In this document: piece by piece, positions 13,210 to 20,677 of the stretch
Layout: each line of letters opens with the position of its first letter
Position numbering within the stretch: position 1 is the first letter of the stretch
Assembly: GCA_021739805.1 (NCBI GenBank)
Contig: JAIPBB010000046.1
Coordinates: forward strand, 1 to 20,677
Reading direction: 5' to 3'
Origin: Saprospiraceae bacterium
GTDB lineage: Bacteria; Bacteroidota; Bacteroidia; Bacteroidales; JAIPBB01
DNA: 20,677 bases
Translations under genes and position numbers: made by a program
The notes under the pieces: generated by a model
What the model was told of the DNA's origin: nothing
The model's input: the letters and a program-made list of their open reading frames with translations, nothing else
Database searches by the model: none

Positions 13210-14901
13210 ATGAAAAATCTAAAATTAATAATCATTCTTTTCGCATTAGTTTCAATGCAGGCAAAAGCAGATGATGAAAAAACAGTAAAATCAAAAATCA
13301 GCGATGTTACGGTTTTCCTACAGGGAGCACAGATTACTCGAACAGCTGGGGTTAATATTCCTGCCGGTACTACTAAAATTATTTTTGAAGGAGTTTCGCC
13401 TTATTTACAAACGAACAGCATACAAGCTAGTGGTAAGGGCAATTTCATTATTATGGAAACTCAATTTTTCACTAAACATATTCCACCGGGAAATAAAAAG
13501 GAAAATGCAGTTCCGGCATCAATTGAACGTAGAATTTTGGAAATTTCTGATTCTCTAACCGAGCTGACTTTTGATATTGAAAACCTTACTCTAAAACAAA
13601 ATGCCTGGGCAATGGAGAAAAATATGCTTGAAAAAAACAAGCTGATGCAGGGTCAGAGTAAAACTGATAGCCTTCAGCTATTTATGATGGCTATGGACTT
13701 TTACAGGCTTAAAATTCACGATATTAATAAAAGTATAATGGATGTTAAAAAGGAACTTTTTTATGTTAACAAACTTAAGGCAGACCTTCAAAGAAGATTG
13801 AATGAACTCAATAATTATAAAAATCGTCTCTTGTCTGAAAATGTAATTCCGGCTAAATATCTTTATCAAATTATTGTAAGCGTTTCGGCAAAAAGTTCAT
13901 GCTGGGGAACTGTTGATGTGAATTACTTTGTGAATAACGCTAGCTGGACACCATCTTATGATTTACGTGCTGATGACACTAAAAGTCCCGTAAATCTCAC
14001 CTATAAAGCTAATATCCTTCAAAATACAGGCGAAGAATGGGATAATGTTAAGCTCACTTTATCAACCAAAAATCCAAACCGTTCAAATATTAAACCTAAT
14101 CTCTTACCATGGAAGCTTCGCTATTATGTTCAAAGAATTGTTAATCGAAATGATAATATTCAAACTTTGTGTGCATCAAACATATCTATGCCGGTTACTG
14201 AAGAAATGTCTGATAAAGATATGGAATATAAAAAGGTCTTCACAGGTTCTCCAAGCCAAATATCTTCTGCTTACACTCAGCAAGTGACAAATATGACAAA
14301 TGTTGAATTTAAAATCGATTTAAAATACTCTATTCCAACTGATGGCAAATCACATCAGGTTGTTGTTATGGAGAATGATATTGCTTCTGAATTTAAGCAT
14401 TTTGCAGTTCCAAAATTGAATACAGATGCTTTTTTGATTTCCAGAATGAGTGGTTGGGAAGAGCTTAATCTCCTTCCGGGGCCGGCAAATATCTACTTCT
14501 TAAACACTTTTATTGGAGCAACTTATATCGACCCAAATACAATTGAAGACACACTTAATATTTCAATGGGACAAGATCCTGGAATTGCAATTAGTCGTAA
14601 AAAACTGAAAGATAGCGAATCAACACAAGTTGTTGGTAATGATAAAGTTAAAAGTATTACAATTGAAGTTACCATTCGTAATAAGAAAAACGAAGCTGTT
14701 AGTATGACTGTCGAAGACCAGGTTCCAATTTCAGGAGAAGATGGCATTAAAGTGTTCTTTGACTCTGATGAAGTAAAGGATGCTGACTATTCAAAAAATA
14801 CAGGTAAACTTTCATGGGAAGTAAAGCTCGCACCAAAAGAAACTAAAAAGATTAAGTTTTCTTACACTATTAAATATCCAAAAGATAAAACATTAATGTA
14901 A
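13210..14901 (+). CDS. DUF4140/DUF4139 domain protein (mucoidy inhibitor MuiA family)
   Basis: The 563-residue protein is exported: signal peptide MKNLKLIIILFALVSMQAKA. The DUF4140 domain (about 26-100) holds ISDVTVFLQGAQITRTA and PAGTTKIIFEGVSP. A long helical, probably coiled-coil stretch spans about 115-210. DUF4139 (about 215-560) holds VDVNYFVNNASWTPSYDLRA, YKANILQNTGEEWDNVKLTLST, PGPANIYFLNTFIG and the closing LSWEVKLAPKETKKIKFSYTI. This domain order matches proteins annotated as mucoidy inhibitor MuiA, whose molecular role is poorly defined. The name comes from an effect on mucoid growth in other bacteria. It sits downstream of the TA operon with its own promoter and a repeated C-rich element. 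Confidence 0.88.
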   Translation: MKNLKLIIILFALVSMQAKADDEKTVKSKISDVTVFLQGAQITRTAGVNIPAGTTKIIFEGVSPYLQTNSIQASGKGNFIIMETQFFTKHIPPGNKKENAVPASIERRILEISDSLTELTFDIENLTLKQNAWAMEKNMLEKNKLMQGQSKTDSLQLFMMAMDFYRLKIHDINKSIMDVKKELFYVNKLKADLQRRLNELNNYKNRLLSENVIPAKYLYQIIVSVSAKSSCWGTVDVNYFVNNASWTPSYDLRADDTKSPVNLTYKANILQNTGEEWDNVKLTLSTKNPNRSNIKPNLLPWKLRYYVQRIVNRNDNIQTLCASNISMPVTEEMSDKDMEYKKVFTGSPSQISSAYTQQVTNMTNVEFKIDLKYSIPTDGKSHQVVVMENDIASEFKHFAVPKLNTDAFLISRMSGWEELNLLPGPANIYFLNTFIGATYIDPNTIEDTLNISMGQDPGIAISRKKLKDSESTQVVGNDKVKSITIEVTIRNKKNEAVSMTVEDQVPISGEDGIKVFFDSDEVKDADYSKNTGKLSWEVKLAPKETKKIKFSYTIKYPKDKTLM

Positions 14902-15015
14902 AAAGCATGGATATATAGCTAAAAATCAACAGGATGAAAAGGGTAGGGGACTGCCTTTTTTATCCTTTCGATAGTTTAAAACAGATATTAGTATAAAACC
15001 AAATTAAAAACATAA

Positions 15016-15046
15016 TTGGATAATTAATTTTAAAGCATTATGTTTG
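15016..15046 (+). promoter_or_regulatory. Promoter of the DUF4349 gene
   Basis: TTG at 15016-15018, a 20-bp spacer and TATGTTTG at 15039-15046 match the Bacteroidetes promoter form exactly, 29 bp before the ATG. This suggests that the gene is transcribed separately from the DUF4139 gene 174 bp upstream. Confidence 0.7.
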
Positions 15047-15075
15047 TTTAAGTTTAACGTATAAAATTATCACAT

Positions 15076-16026
15076 ATGAAAGGAAAAACAAAACAAATCG
15101 TAATAGTATTCTTTATTGGATATATAATATTTTTCATAATAGGATACTTATCAGAAAATGCTCAACAAAAGCATATTGATGAAAATGGAAAAGTAATTAA
15201 TGCCGAAACAAATGATTATAATAACTATATCTCTGATAGTTATAATTTTAAATTGTCTCGTCTTAATTATGCATCAAATAAATTAAGTATTGGAGAAACA
15301 GGTGGAAATGTTTCATATCAAGTAGATCAAAAGTATGAGAAAATTGCAATAATTGCTGCAGTAACTTATAAGTTTGATGAAGAACAAAAAAAACTTATGG
15401 ACTTTATCAAAAATGCCAAAGCCTTAATTCAATTTGAAGCAAATTCAGGATTAGAAGGGAAAAGAATATTACGATTAGGCATTGGTGTACACCCTAATGA
15501 TTTCGAGAGTTTAGTTGACAGTTTAAAGACATTGGGTGAAATAATATCTTTTCAAAGTGATATTCAAGATAAAACTAACGAATATAAAGAGTTGAACGCA
15601 AAAAGAAAGACATTAGAAAAATTCAAAGAATCATTAGTTGCATTAAAAGCAAAGAGCGGTAAAATGCCGGAAATGATAAATCTAGAGGAAAAAATTCTAA
15701 ATATTGAAGAGCAACTTCAATCTCTTGGAGTTAATTTAGGGGATTATGATGAAGAAAACGAATTTTGTACAATCAAATGTACTTTACAAGAAGATATTAA
15801 AAAGAAACCTATTATTGTTAAAGCTGTCTCTAAATGGATTATTGTCACAGGAGCAATTCAATGGGCATCACTTTATTATTTTGTATTTATACTATTAACA
15901 GGCTTATTTTTCTTTGCTGTATTCTTTGTGTTTAAAGGTATAGATTCATTTAAAGTTTTACAAACAATCAATAAGAGTTTAAATCAAAGTTCTGATAAAA
16001 AAATCAATAAAGAGGATAAGCATTAA
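15076..16026 (+). CDS. DUF4349 family membrane protein
   Basis: The 316-residue protein has an N-terminal membrane segment (about 7-25, IVIVFFIGYIIFFIIGYL). A soluble domain follows, with the DUF4349 pattern: GVHPNDFESLVDSLKTLGEIISFQSDIQDKTNEYKELNAK, then a coiled coil (about 168-220) ending in MINLEEKILNIEEQLQSL and a final CTIKCTLQE strand. A second hydrophobic segment is at about 262-285 (LYYFVFILLTGLFFFAVFFV), before a basic C-terminal tail. DUF4349 proteins usually carry this layout, often starting as lipoproteins. Here the N-terminus looks like an uncleaved helix without a lipobox. Function is unknown. It follows the DUF4139 gene, another membrane-associated coiled-coil protein, but has its own promoter. 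Confidence 0.82.
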   Translation: MKGKTKQIVIVFFIGYIIFFIIGYLSENAQQKHIDENGKVINAETNDYNNYISDSYNFKLSRLNYASNKLSIGETGGNVSYQVDQKYEKIAIIAAVTYKFDEEQKKLMDFIKNAKALIQFEANSGLEGKRILRLGIGVHPNDFESLVDSLKTLGEIISFQSDIQDKTNEYKELNAKRKTLEKFKESLVALKAKSGKMPEMINLEEKILNIEEQLQSLGVNLGDYDEENEFCTIKCTLQEDIKKKPIIVKAVSKWIIVTGAIQWASLYYFVFILLTGLFFFAVFFVFKGIDSFKVLQTINKSLNQSSDKKINKEDKH

Positions 16027-16048
16027 TATTTCACCGGGAATTAGCAGT

Positions 16049-16064
16049 ATGAAAAGGGTAGGGG
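16049..16064 (+). repeat. 16-bp direct repeat shared with 14934-14949
   Basis: ATGAAAAGGGTAGGGG occurs here and at 14934-14949, in each case 22-32 bp after the stop of the gene before it. This copy borders the FISUMP relic. It may mark a recombination joint or a copied gene tail. Confidence 0.6.
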
Positions 16065-16071
16065 TTTATCT

Positions 16072-16367
16072 TTTGTTAACACAGGAAAAGTATGCCCAAA
16101 AGGCTGGCATGTTCTTTCTCAAGTTGAATGGATAATCTTAACTGATTATCTTTGGTGGGATAGTATTGCTGGTGGGAAATTAAGAGAATCTGGCAATTCG
16201 CATTGGAATAGTCCAAACACCGGAGCAACAAATGAAACTGGTTTTACAGGACGTACAGGTGTGACTGGCATGATCAACACCAAGGATTATTTTGGAGTGA
16301 TGGCACTGCTGGTTACTGGTGGAGTTCTACTGAATCAGATTTTAATATAAAAGAATTACTCACGTAG
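16072..16367 (+). pseudogene. Truncated, frameshifted FISUMP-domain gene fragment
   Basis: This is part of the 453-bp stretch 16027-16479 without an intact gene. One frame reads FVNTGKVCPKGWHVLSQVEW, then DYLWWDSIAGGKLRESGNSH and WNSPNTGATNETGFTG. The match continues in another frame as WSDGTAGYWWSSTESD. Together these are the hallmark motifs of the Fibrobacter succinogenes major paralogous (FISUMP) domain found in exported and lipoproteins of Bacteroidetes and Fibrobacteres: the CPxGWHVPSxxEW, GGKLKExG, HWNSPNTGATNESGF and GYWWSSTE blocks. A frameshift falls between 16250 and 16293. There is no start codon, signal peptide or usual upstream part, and the chain stops at TAG (16365-16367) soon after SSTE. 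It is a gene relic. The remaining 16368-16479 holds only a weak promoter for the next gene. Confidence 0.85.
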
Positions 16368-16434
16368 TTATTTGGATTTATTCAAAAAAATCAGTAATTT
16401 GTCTGTTCTTAACTTATTTGTTAATTTTAAGTAT

Positions 16435-16442
16435 TAAATTTG
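16435..16442 (+). promoter_or_regulatory. -7-like box of the 116-residue lipoprotein gene
   Basis: TAAATTTG fits TAnnTTTG, 37 bp before the ATG at 16480. A TTTG is present upstream, but at only 14-bp spacing. Tentative. Confidence 0.35.
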
Positions 16443-16479
16443 AATCATAATTCAGAGTAATTGCCTATATATCTATCCA

Positions 16480-16830
16480 ATGAAACAAGTTGGAATACTA
16501 ATGATTAGTATATTAATGATGTTTTGTTTTTCTTGTAAAAAAGATTGTCAAGACTACCAACTTACATTTGTTTGTTTATTAAAAGATGGTACAGTAGTTG
16601 AAAATTGTCGAATTACAATTTGTTATGAGTCAGTGGATGAATATGATTCATATGTCTGGGTTGATGGACAAAGTAGGGTGTCTGATGCTAATGGAGAAGT
16701 AGTTTTTCCAGTAGTATTTGAAGGCGATTATAATTATAGATCAGAAGCAATAATTATGGGTATTTTATACAGCCATACTCATCCTTTCAGCATTTACGAT
16801 AATAAAACAATTAAGACAATTATAGACTAA
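16480..16830 (+). CDS. Small lipoprotein of unknown function
   Basis: The 116-residue product has a lipoprotein signal (MKQVGILMISILMMFCFSC) with Cys19 followed by KKD, so the mature protein begins C-K-K-D. The rest looks all-beta: YQLTFVCLLKDGTVVENCRITICYE, a VSDANGEVVFPVVFEGDYNY stretch typical of carboxypeptidase-regulatory or Ig-like folds, and a short end. Such small beta-sandwich lipoproteins are common beside FISUMP proteins in Bacteroidetes. No specific family or function is recognised. The stop at 16830 is followed by a 126-bp gap before the convergent TPR gene. Confidence 0.72.
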   Translation: MKQVGILMISILMMFCFSCKKDCQDYQLTFVCLLKDGTVVENCRITICYESVDEYDSYVWVDGQSRVSDANGEVVFPVVFEGDYNYRSEAIIMGILYSHTHPFSIYDNKTIKTIID

Positions 16831-16921
16831 AATACATAATTATGGAATTAATCAATTTAAAAAACACTCAAATTTAAATGTCCTATAATATATATTATGT
16901 ACAATAGGGTTTTAAAATATA

Positions 16922-16949
16922 AAGGGGAATAACTTTAATTACTCCCCTT
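16922..16949 (-). terminator. Intrinsic terminator of the BamE-insert TPR gene
   Basis: AAGGGGAATAA and TTACTCCCCTT face each other around CTTTAA. On the minus-strand RNA the single mismatch becomes a G-U pair, and a TTTATATTTT tail follows. It starts 7 bp past the TPR gene's stop. It may also halt transcription from the convergent lipoprotein gene. Confidence 0.75.
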
Positions 16950-16956
16950 CACCGGT

Positions 16957-18339
16957 TTATTTCTCTTTGTTATTGTCTAATTTCTCATTGACACTTTTAA
17001 GCTTATCAAGCATTTTCAATCTTGCATAAAGTTGTTTTAAAGTAACTAAAGTATCGAAATCATCGGGTTTTATAACAAGTGCTTTTTCCATATAGATCAC
17101 TGCTTTATTCCACATTGCTTCAAATTTAGCTTTCTCTGCGTCATAAGCTTTAAAATTTGATGGGTCAATTCCCTGTGCATTTTCAAATATTCTAACACCT
17201 TCATTAACATATAAGGCTCCTATATTAAACAAAGCATCAAAGTAATCAGGTTTTAAATTAATTGCATTTTGCAAATATTTCTCCGATGTTTTAAATATTT
17301 TATTAAAAGTTGCTGAATCATCTTCAAATTTAATTTGCTTTAGCTTTTCGAAATATTGTGTTCCAATAACATAATGTAAATTTGGATTATTAGGTTCTTT
17401 TTCTACTGCAGTTTCCAGGTTTCTTTGGGCTTTATCATTCTCTCCCAAATTCAAATAAATATTAGTTTCAAGAATCAATAAATCAAAATTATCAGGAAAT
17501 AGTCTTCTTCCACGTTGTAAAACTGACAAAGCATTTACAGTATCACCTTCTTCTTTATAAAGACTTGATAATGAAGAATAAATACTTGCTTTTTCATACT
17601 TCATTTGCATTAATTTTGTATAAGTTTCTTTAGCTAAATCGTGTTCTTTTCCTAATTCAGCAGCTACTGCAACATAAAACATTGTAACTGTATCTTTTTC
17701 ACCAAAAATTGTTTTTATACTAATCTGTTTTTGGAAATTATCAATAGCATCTTTATAGTTTTTACTATTATAATCCACAACACCTTGATTGTAAAATTGT
17801 TCACCACAAATGTAAAGTCTGAATTTTACTTGTTGTTTATATTCATTCTTTTGTTCATTGTCAAGTTTAAGACATGTTTTATAAGCTTCATAAGCCTCGT
17901 TTAAAGCATTTTTATCCAACTCTTTATATGCTCCATTGCGAGGTTCATTCCATGATTCAACTTTATCATTCAAATCAAAAATAATGTCCATGTCGTATTC
18001 GTAGCTCCACTTTTCCTTTTTAACTCCATCCACTTTGGCATTTCTCATTGTTAGAGGGTCAGTAAGCCTTTTTCTGACATCTTCTTTCGACATTCCTTTT
18101 GTAAGTGAAGAAGTCATATGATTAACTCTGTGGATTTCGAAATATATATTTCCACGATAAAACCAGGTTTTAGCTTCACCTTTGGTTTGCTCATGCTCAC
18201 AAGCCTCGTCAATATTCAATTTCGCTTTATCTAGCTGTTTGTTAGCCAAATAATTAAATGCACTGACTACTTTTGCTTTTTGAGCAAAAGAAAACCCAAT
18301 TGCAAAAGAAAAAATTAATAATAATGTTATTTTTTTCAT
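16957..18339 (-). CDS. Exported TPR protein with a BamE/SmpA-like insertion
   Basis: The 460-residue protein has a signal peptide (MKKITLLLIFSFAIGFSFAQ) and TPR helices over most of its length (for example AKTWFYRGNIYFEIHR at 56-71, NYDIQ-type repeats from 180 on, and LFNIGALYVNEG near 370). In related Bacteroidetes proteins the first repeat runs straight into a YKELDKNALNEAYEAYKTCLKLD-type repeat. Here about 52 residues (79-131) intervene. They hold LTKGMSKEDVRKRLTDPLT, KKEKWSYEYD and IIFDLNDKVESW, the pattern of the BamE/SmpA/OmlA fold. A periplasmic scaffold role is likely. Its place downstream of gyrA is a common Bacteroidetes arrangement and need not imply a shared function. It has a consensus promoter and its own terminator. 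Confidence 0.82.
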   Translation of the reverse strand: MKKITLLLIFSFAIGFSFAQKAKVVSAFNYLANKQLDKAKLNIDEACEHEQTKGEAKTWFYRGNIYFEIHRVNHMTSSLTKGMSKEDVRKRLTDPLTMRNAKVDGVKKEKWSYEYDMDIIFDLNDKVESWNEPRNGAYKELDKNALNEAYEAYKTCLKLDNEQKNEYKQQVKFRLYICGEQFYNQGVVDYNSKNYKDAIDNFQKQISIKTIFGEKDTVTMFYVAVAAELGKEHDLAKETYTKLMQMKYEKASIYSSLSSLYKEEGDTVNALSVLQRGRRLFPDNFDLLILETNIYLNLGENDKAQRNLETAVEKEPNNPNLHYVIGTQYFEKLKQIKFEDDSATFNKIFKTSEKYLQNAINLKPDYFDALFNIGALYVNEGVRIFENAQGIDPSNFKAYDAEKAKFEAMWNKAVIYMEKALVIKPDDFDTLVTLKQLYARLKMLDKLKSVNEKLDNNKEK

Positions 18340-18363
18340 TTTATTTAAATTTGATTTTTACTA

Positions 18364-18394
18364 CAAAACTATAATTATTTTCCAGTTTTAACAA
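18364..18394 (-). promoter_or_regulatory. Promoter of the BamE-insert TPR gene
   Basis: On the minus strand TTG (plus 18392-18394), 20 bp, and TAGTTTTG (plus 18364-18371) give the full Bacteroidetes consensus, ending 24 bp before the ATG at 18339. The TPR gene is therefore probably transcribed independently of gyrA. Confidence 0.75.
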
Positions 18395-18488
18395 TTTCTT
18401 TGCCAAATTTCAAACTAAATTAATTTTTATGTTATTTAATGTAAAGCATTAATCAGTTTAAGGCAATAATTGAAAAGTTAAAGGTTAA

Positions 18489-20677
18489 TTACTCATTTAT
18501 ATCATCATTATCTGATTCTGAAGCATCTTCATCAGTATCTTCTTCGGTTGATTCTTGAGATTCAATAGTGACATCATCACTTATTTCTGATGGATTTTCA
18601 GTAAGCTCCTCTCCTTCTATCATTTCAGCATTTTCAATATCTATATCATCTTCTTCTTCAACAGCTTCAACCTTAGTTACTGCTGCTATTGCATCACCTT
18701 CTTTTAAATTTATCAGTCTAACTCCCTGTGTTGCTCTTCCCATAACTCTAAGGTCAGCAACCTTCATGCGAATTAAAATCCCGGATTTATTAATAATCAT
18801 AAGGTCAACAGTATCGTTCACATCTTTAATTGCAATTAAATCTCCGGTTTTTTCGGTGATATTGATGGTTTTAACACCTTTACCTCCCCTATTTGTAACC
18901 CTGTAATCTTCTAAGCTTGAACGTTTTCCATAGCCATTTTCAGAAACTACAAGTATCTCGTATCCACCATTTTCAACGCAAATCATACCAATAACTTCAT
19001 CCTTGTCATGTCCAAGTCTGATTCCCCTTACTCCTGCTGCATTTCTTCCCATCGGTCTAACTTTAGTTTCGTTGAAACGAATAGCTCTTCCGGATCTTAG
19101 TGCAAGTAGAATTTCGCTTTCACCATTTGTGAGTTTAGCTTCAAGCAATTGGTCGCCTTCATTAATTTTTATTGCATTTATTCCATTTTGTCTTGGACGG
19201 GAATAGGCTTCAAGTGAAGTTTTCTTAATAGTTCCTTTTTGAGTACAAAGAATAATGTAATTATTGTTTATATAATCTTCCTCCTTTAGATTTTTAACAT
19301 TAATAAATGCTCTTATTTTGTCGTCTGGTTCAAGATTGATAATATTTTGTATTGCTCTACCCTTTGATGTTTTAGAACCTTCAGGTATTTCGAAAACTCT
19401 TAACCAGAAGACTTTCCCTTTTTCAGTAAATAAGAGTAAATAATTATGCATTGAAGCAACAAAAAGATATTCAAGGAAATCATTGTCTCTTGAGTCAGAG
19501 CCTTTTGAGCCACGTCCTCCCCTATGCTGAGTTCGATATTCACTTAGCAAGGTTCTTTTCATATATCCTAAATGAGATATAGTAATCACAACGTTTTCGT
19601 CTGCAATAGTATCTTCAATTTTAAAATCTTCAGCGGAGTATTCTATTTTAGACCGTGGTTCATCTCCATACTTATCTTTAATTTCCAATAACTCATCTTT
19701 AATAATCTGCATTCTAAGAGATTCGTCAGCAAGAATACTTTTTAGATACTCAATTAAACTCATTAGTTTTTCATATTCTTCTTTTACTTTATCTATCTCA
19801 AGACCAGTTAGCTTTTGCAGTCTCATATCAAGTATTGCTTTGGCTTGAATTTCCGATAAATCGAATTTATCCATCAAGCCGGTTTTAGCCTGTTCGGGTG
19901 TTCTTGAAGCTCTTATTAAAGCAATTACTGCATCTAAATTATCAAGTGCAATCATTAATCCTTCAAGAATATGAGCTTTCTTTTCTGCCTGATCTAATTC
20001 GTATTTAGTTCTTCTGATAACAACATCATGGCGATGCTCAACAAAAAGCACAATAAGATCTTTCAAATTAAGCATTTTGGGTCTGCCATTAACTAATGCA
20101 ATATTGTTGACACTAAAAGAAGTTTGTAGTGAAGTATATTGATATAGTTTGTTTAAAACAACATTTGTTATTGCATCTCTCTTTAATTCGTAAACTATTC
20201 TTAAACCATCCCTGTCTGATTCATCTCGTAAGTCAGAAATACCTTCAATTTTTTTATCATTAACAAGGTCGGCTGTTTTTCTAATCATTTCAGATTTATT
20301 AACCTGATATGGAATTGAAGTAACGATTATCTTTTCTCTACCTGTTTTATCATCAATTTCGATAGTTGCTTCGCCACGCATTACAATTCTGCCCCTGCCT
20401 GTCTCAAATGCTGAGATAACTCCATCATAGCCGTATATTATACCTCCGGTTGGAAAATCAGGAGCCTTAACATACTTCATGAGTTCTGGAATAGTAATAT
20501 CATTTTTATCAATATAAGCGATAGTACCGTCAATAACTTCACTTAGATTGTGTGGTGCCATATTGGTTGCCATACCGACAGCAATTCCTGAAACACCATT
20601 TATTAATAAGTTTGGGATTCTTGAGGGAAGCACTGTTGGTTCTTTCAAAGAATCATCAAAATTCAATTTAAAATCAA
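18489..20677 (-). CDS. gyrA: DNA gyrase subunit A, C-terminal part (cut by window edge)
   Basis: The frame is open to the window end. Its first readable residues, DFKLNFDDSLKEPTVLPSR, match the region after the active-site tyrosine, so roughly the first 150 residues, including that tyrosine and the quinolone-resistance region, lie outside. Visible are IPNLLINGVSGIAVGMATNM, the tower/coiled-coil dimer region (QTSFSVNNIALVNG, EHRHDVVIRRTKYEL, LSEIQAKAILDMRLQKLTGLE), a GyrA-box variant QHRGGRG that favours GyrA over ParC, and the six-bladed C-terminal propeller that wraps DNA. With GyrB this enzyme introduces negative supercoils in an ATP-dependent way. The last 57 residues or so are an acidic low-complexity tail (many D, E, S). 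The TTG at 20666 is internal and is not the start. Confidence 0.95.
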   Translation of the reverse strand, partial: DFKLNFDDSLKEPTVLPSRIPNLLINGVSGIAVGMATNMAPHNLSEVIDGTIAYIDKNDITIPELMKYVKAPDFPTGGIIYGYDGVISAFETGRGRIVMRGEATIEIDDKTGREKIIVTSIPYQVNKSEMIRKTADLVNDKKIEGISDLRDESDRDGLRIVYELKRDAITNVVLNKLYQYTSLQTSFSVNNIALVNGRPKMLNLKDLIVLFVEHRHDVVIRRTKYELDQAEKKAHILEGLMIALDNLDAVIALIRASRTPEQAKTGLMDKFDLSEIQAKAILDMRLQKLTGLEIDKVKEEYEKLMSLIEYLKSILADESLRMQIIKDELLEIKDKYGDEPRSKIEYSAEDFKIEDTIADENVVITISHLGYMKRTLLSEYRTQHRGGRGSKGSDSRDNDFLEYLFVASMHNYLLLFTEKGKVFWLRVFEIPEGSKTSKGRAIQNIINLEPDDKIRAFINVKNLKEEDYINNNYIILCTQKGTIKKTSLEAYSRPRQNGINAIKINEGDQLLEAKLTNGESEILLALRSGRAIRFNETKVRPMGRNAAGVRGIRLGHDKDEVIGMICVENGGYEILVVSENGYGKRSSLEDYRVTNRGGKGVKTINITEKTGDLIAIKDVNDTVDLMIINKSGILIRMKVADLRVMGRATQGVRLINLKEGDAIAAVTKVEAVEEEDDIDIENAEMIEGEELTENPSEISDDVTIESQESTEEDTDEDASESDNDDINE

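Noticed and set aside
14938..14968. Possible terminator after the DUF4139 gene (AAAGGGTA facing TATCCTTT)
   Set aside because: The T-run is inside the loop rather than after the stem, and one pair is a wobble, so it is not a convincing intrinsic terminator.
16049..16135. 28-codon frame starting with the repeated ATGAAAAGGG
   Set aside because: It runs in a different frame from the FISUMP motifs and has no recognisable features.

Overview
The window reads as chromosome of a low-GC member of the Bacteroidetes (Bacteroidota), probably of Bacteroidales-like affinity. The signs are: a type IX secretion (T9SS) C-terminal sorting domain; a PorE-like TPR/PD40 protein; promoters of the phylum's form TTG-N20-TAnnTTTG in front of several genes; the neighbourhood TPR gene-ribH facing recF-DUF721; gyrA followed by a TPR gene; a FISUMP-domain relic; and AT-rich intergenic DNA with degenerate 7- and 8-bp repeats. 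No tRNA, rRNA, CRISPR array, transposase or phage gene was seen.

Region 1 (1-6217) is mainly housekeeping. On the minus strand lie fmt (methionyl-tRNA formyltransferase), ribH (lumazine synthase) and a membrane-anchored TPR protein. On the plus strand lie a 61-residue lipoprotein and the pair recF + DUF721 (DciA-like). A fumarylacetoacetate-hydrolase-family enzyme and a DnaQ-type 3'-5' exonuclease with a C-terminal DUF3820-like module follow on the minus strand, 15 bp apart.

Region 2 (6270-10215, minus strand) concerns the envelope: a TPR + PD40 + carboxypeptidase-regulatory-like protein resembling T9SS PorE without its OmpA-like end, and a 656-residue fusion of a family 2 glycosyltransferase to a membrane/Rossmann/sugar-transferase-like half.

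Region 3 (10461-16830, plus strand) is the accessory part. It has a T9SS-exported YCF48-type propeller protein, a two-gene toxin-antitoxin operon (HTH + Panacea/DUF4065 antitoxin, RelE/HigB-like toxin), a DUF4140/DUF4139 protein, a DUF4349 protein, a frameshifted and truncated FISUMP fragment, and a small lipoprotein. The TA operon has its own consensus promoter and sits between two nearly identical hairpin terminators.

Region 4 (16957-20677, minus strand) holds a periplasmic TPR protein with a BamE/SmpA-like module apparently inserted between its first two repeats, and the C-terminal three quarters of gyrA, cut by the window edge.

The best leads are the Panacea TA module with its flanking repeated hairpins, the BamE-like insertion in the TPR protein, the FISUMP relic, and two pairs of short direct repeats spaced about two helical turns apart, one just upstream of ribH and one just upstream of the DUF4139-gene promoter. 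I see no wholly new multi-gene system. All family calls were made by eye from motifs, without database searches.
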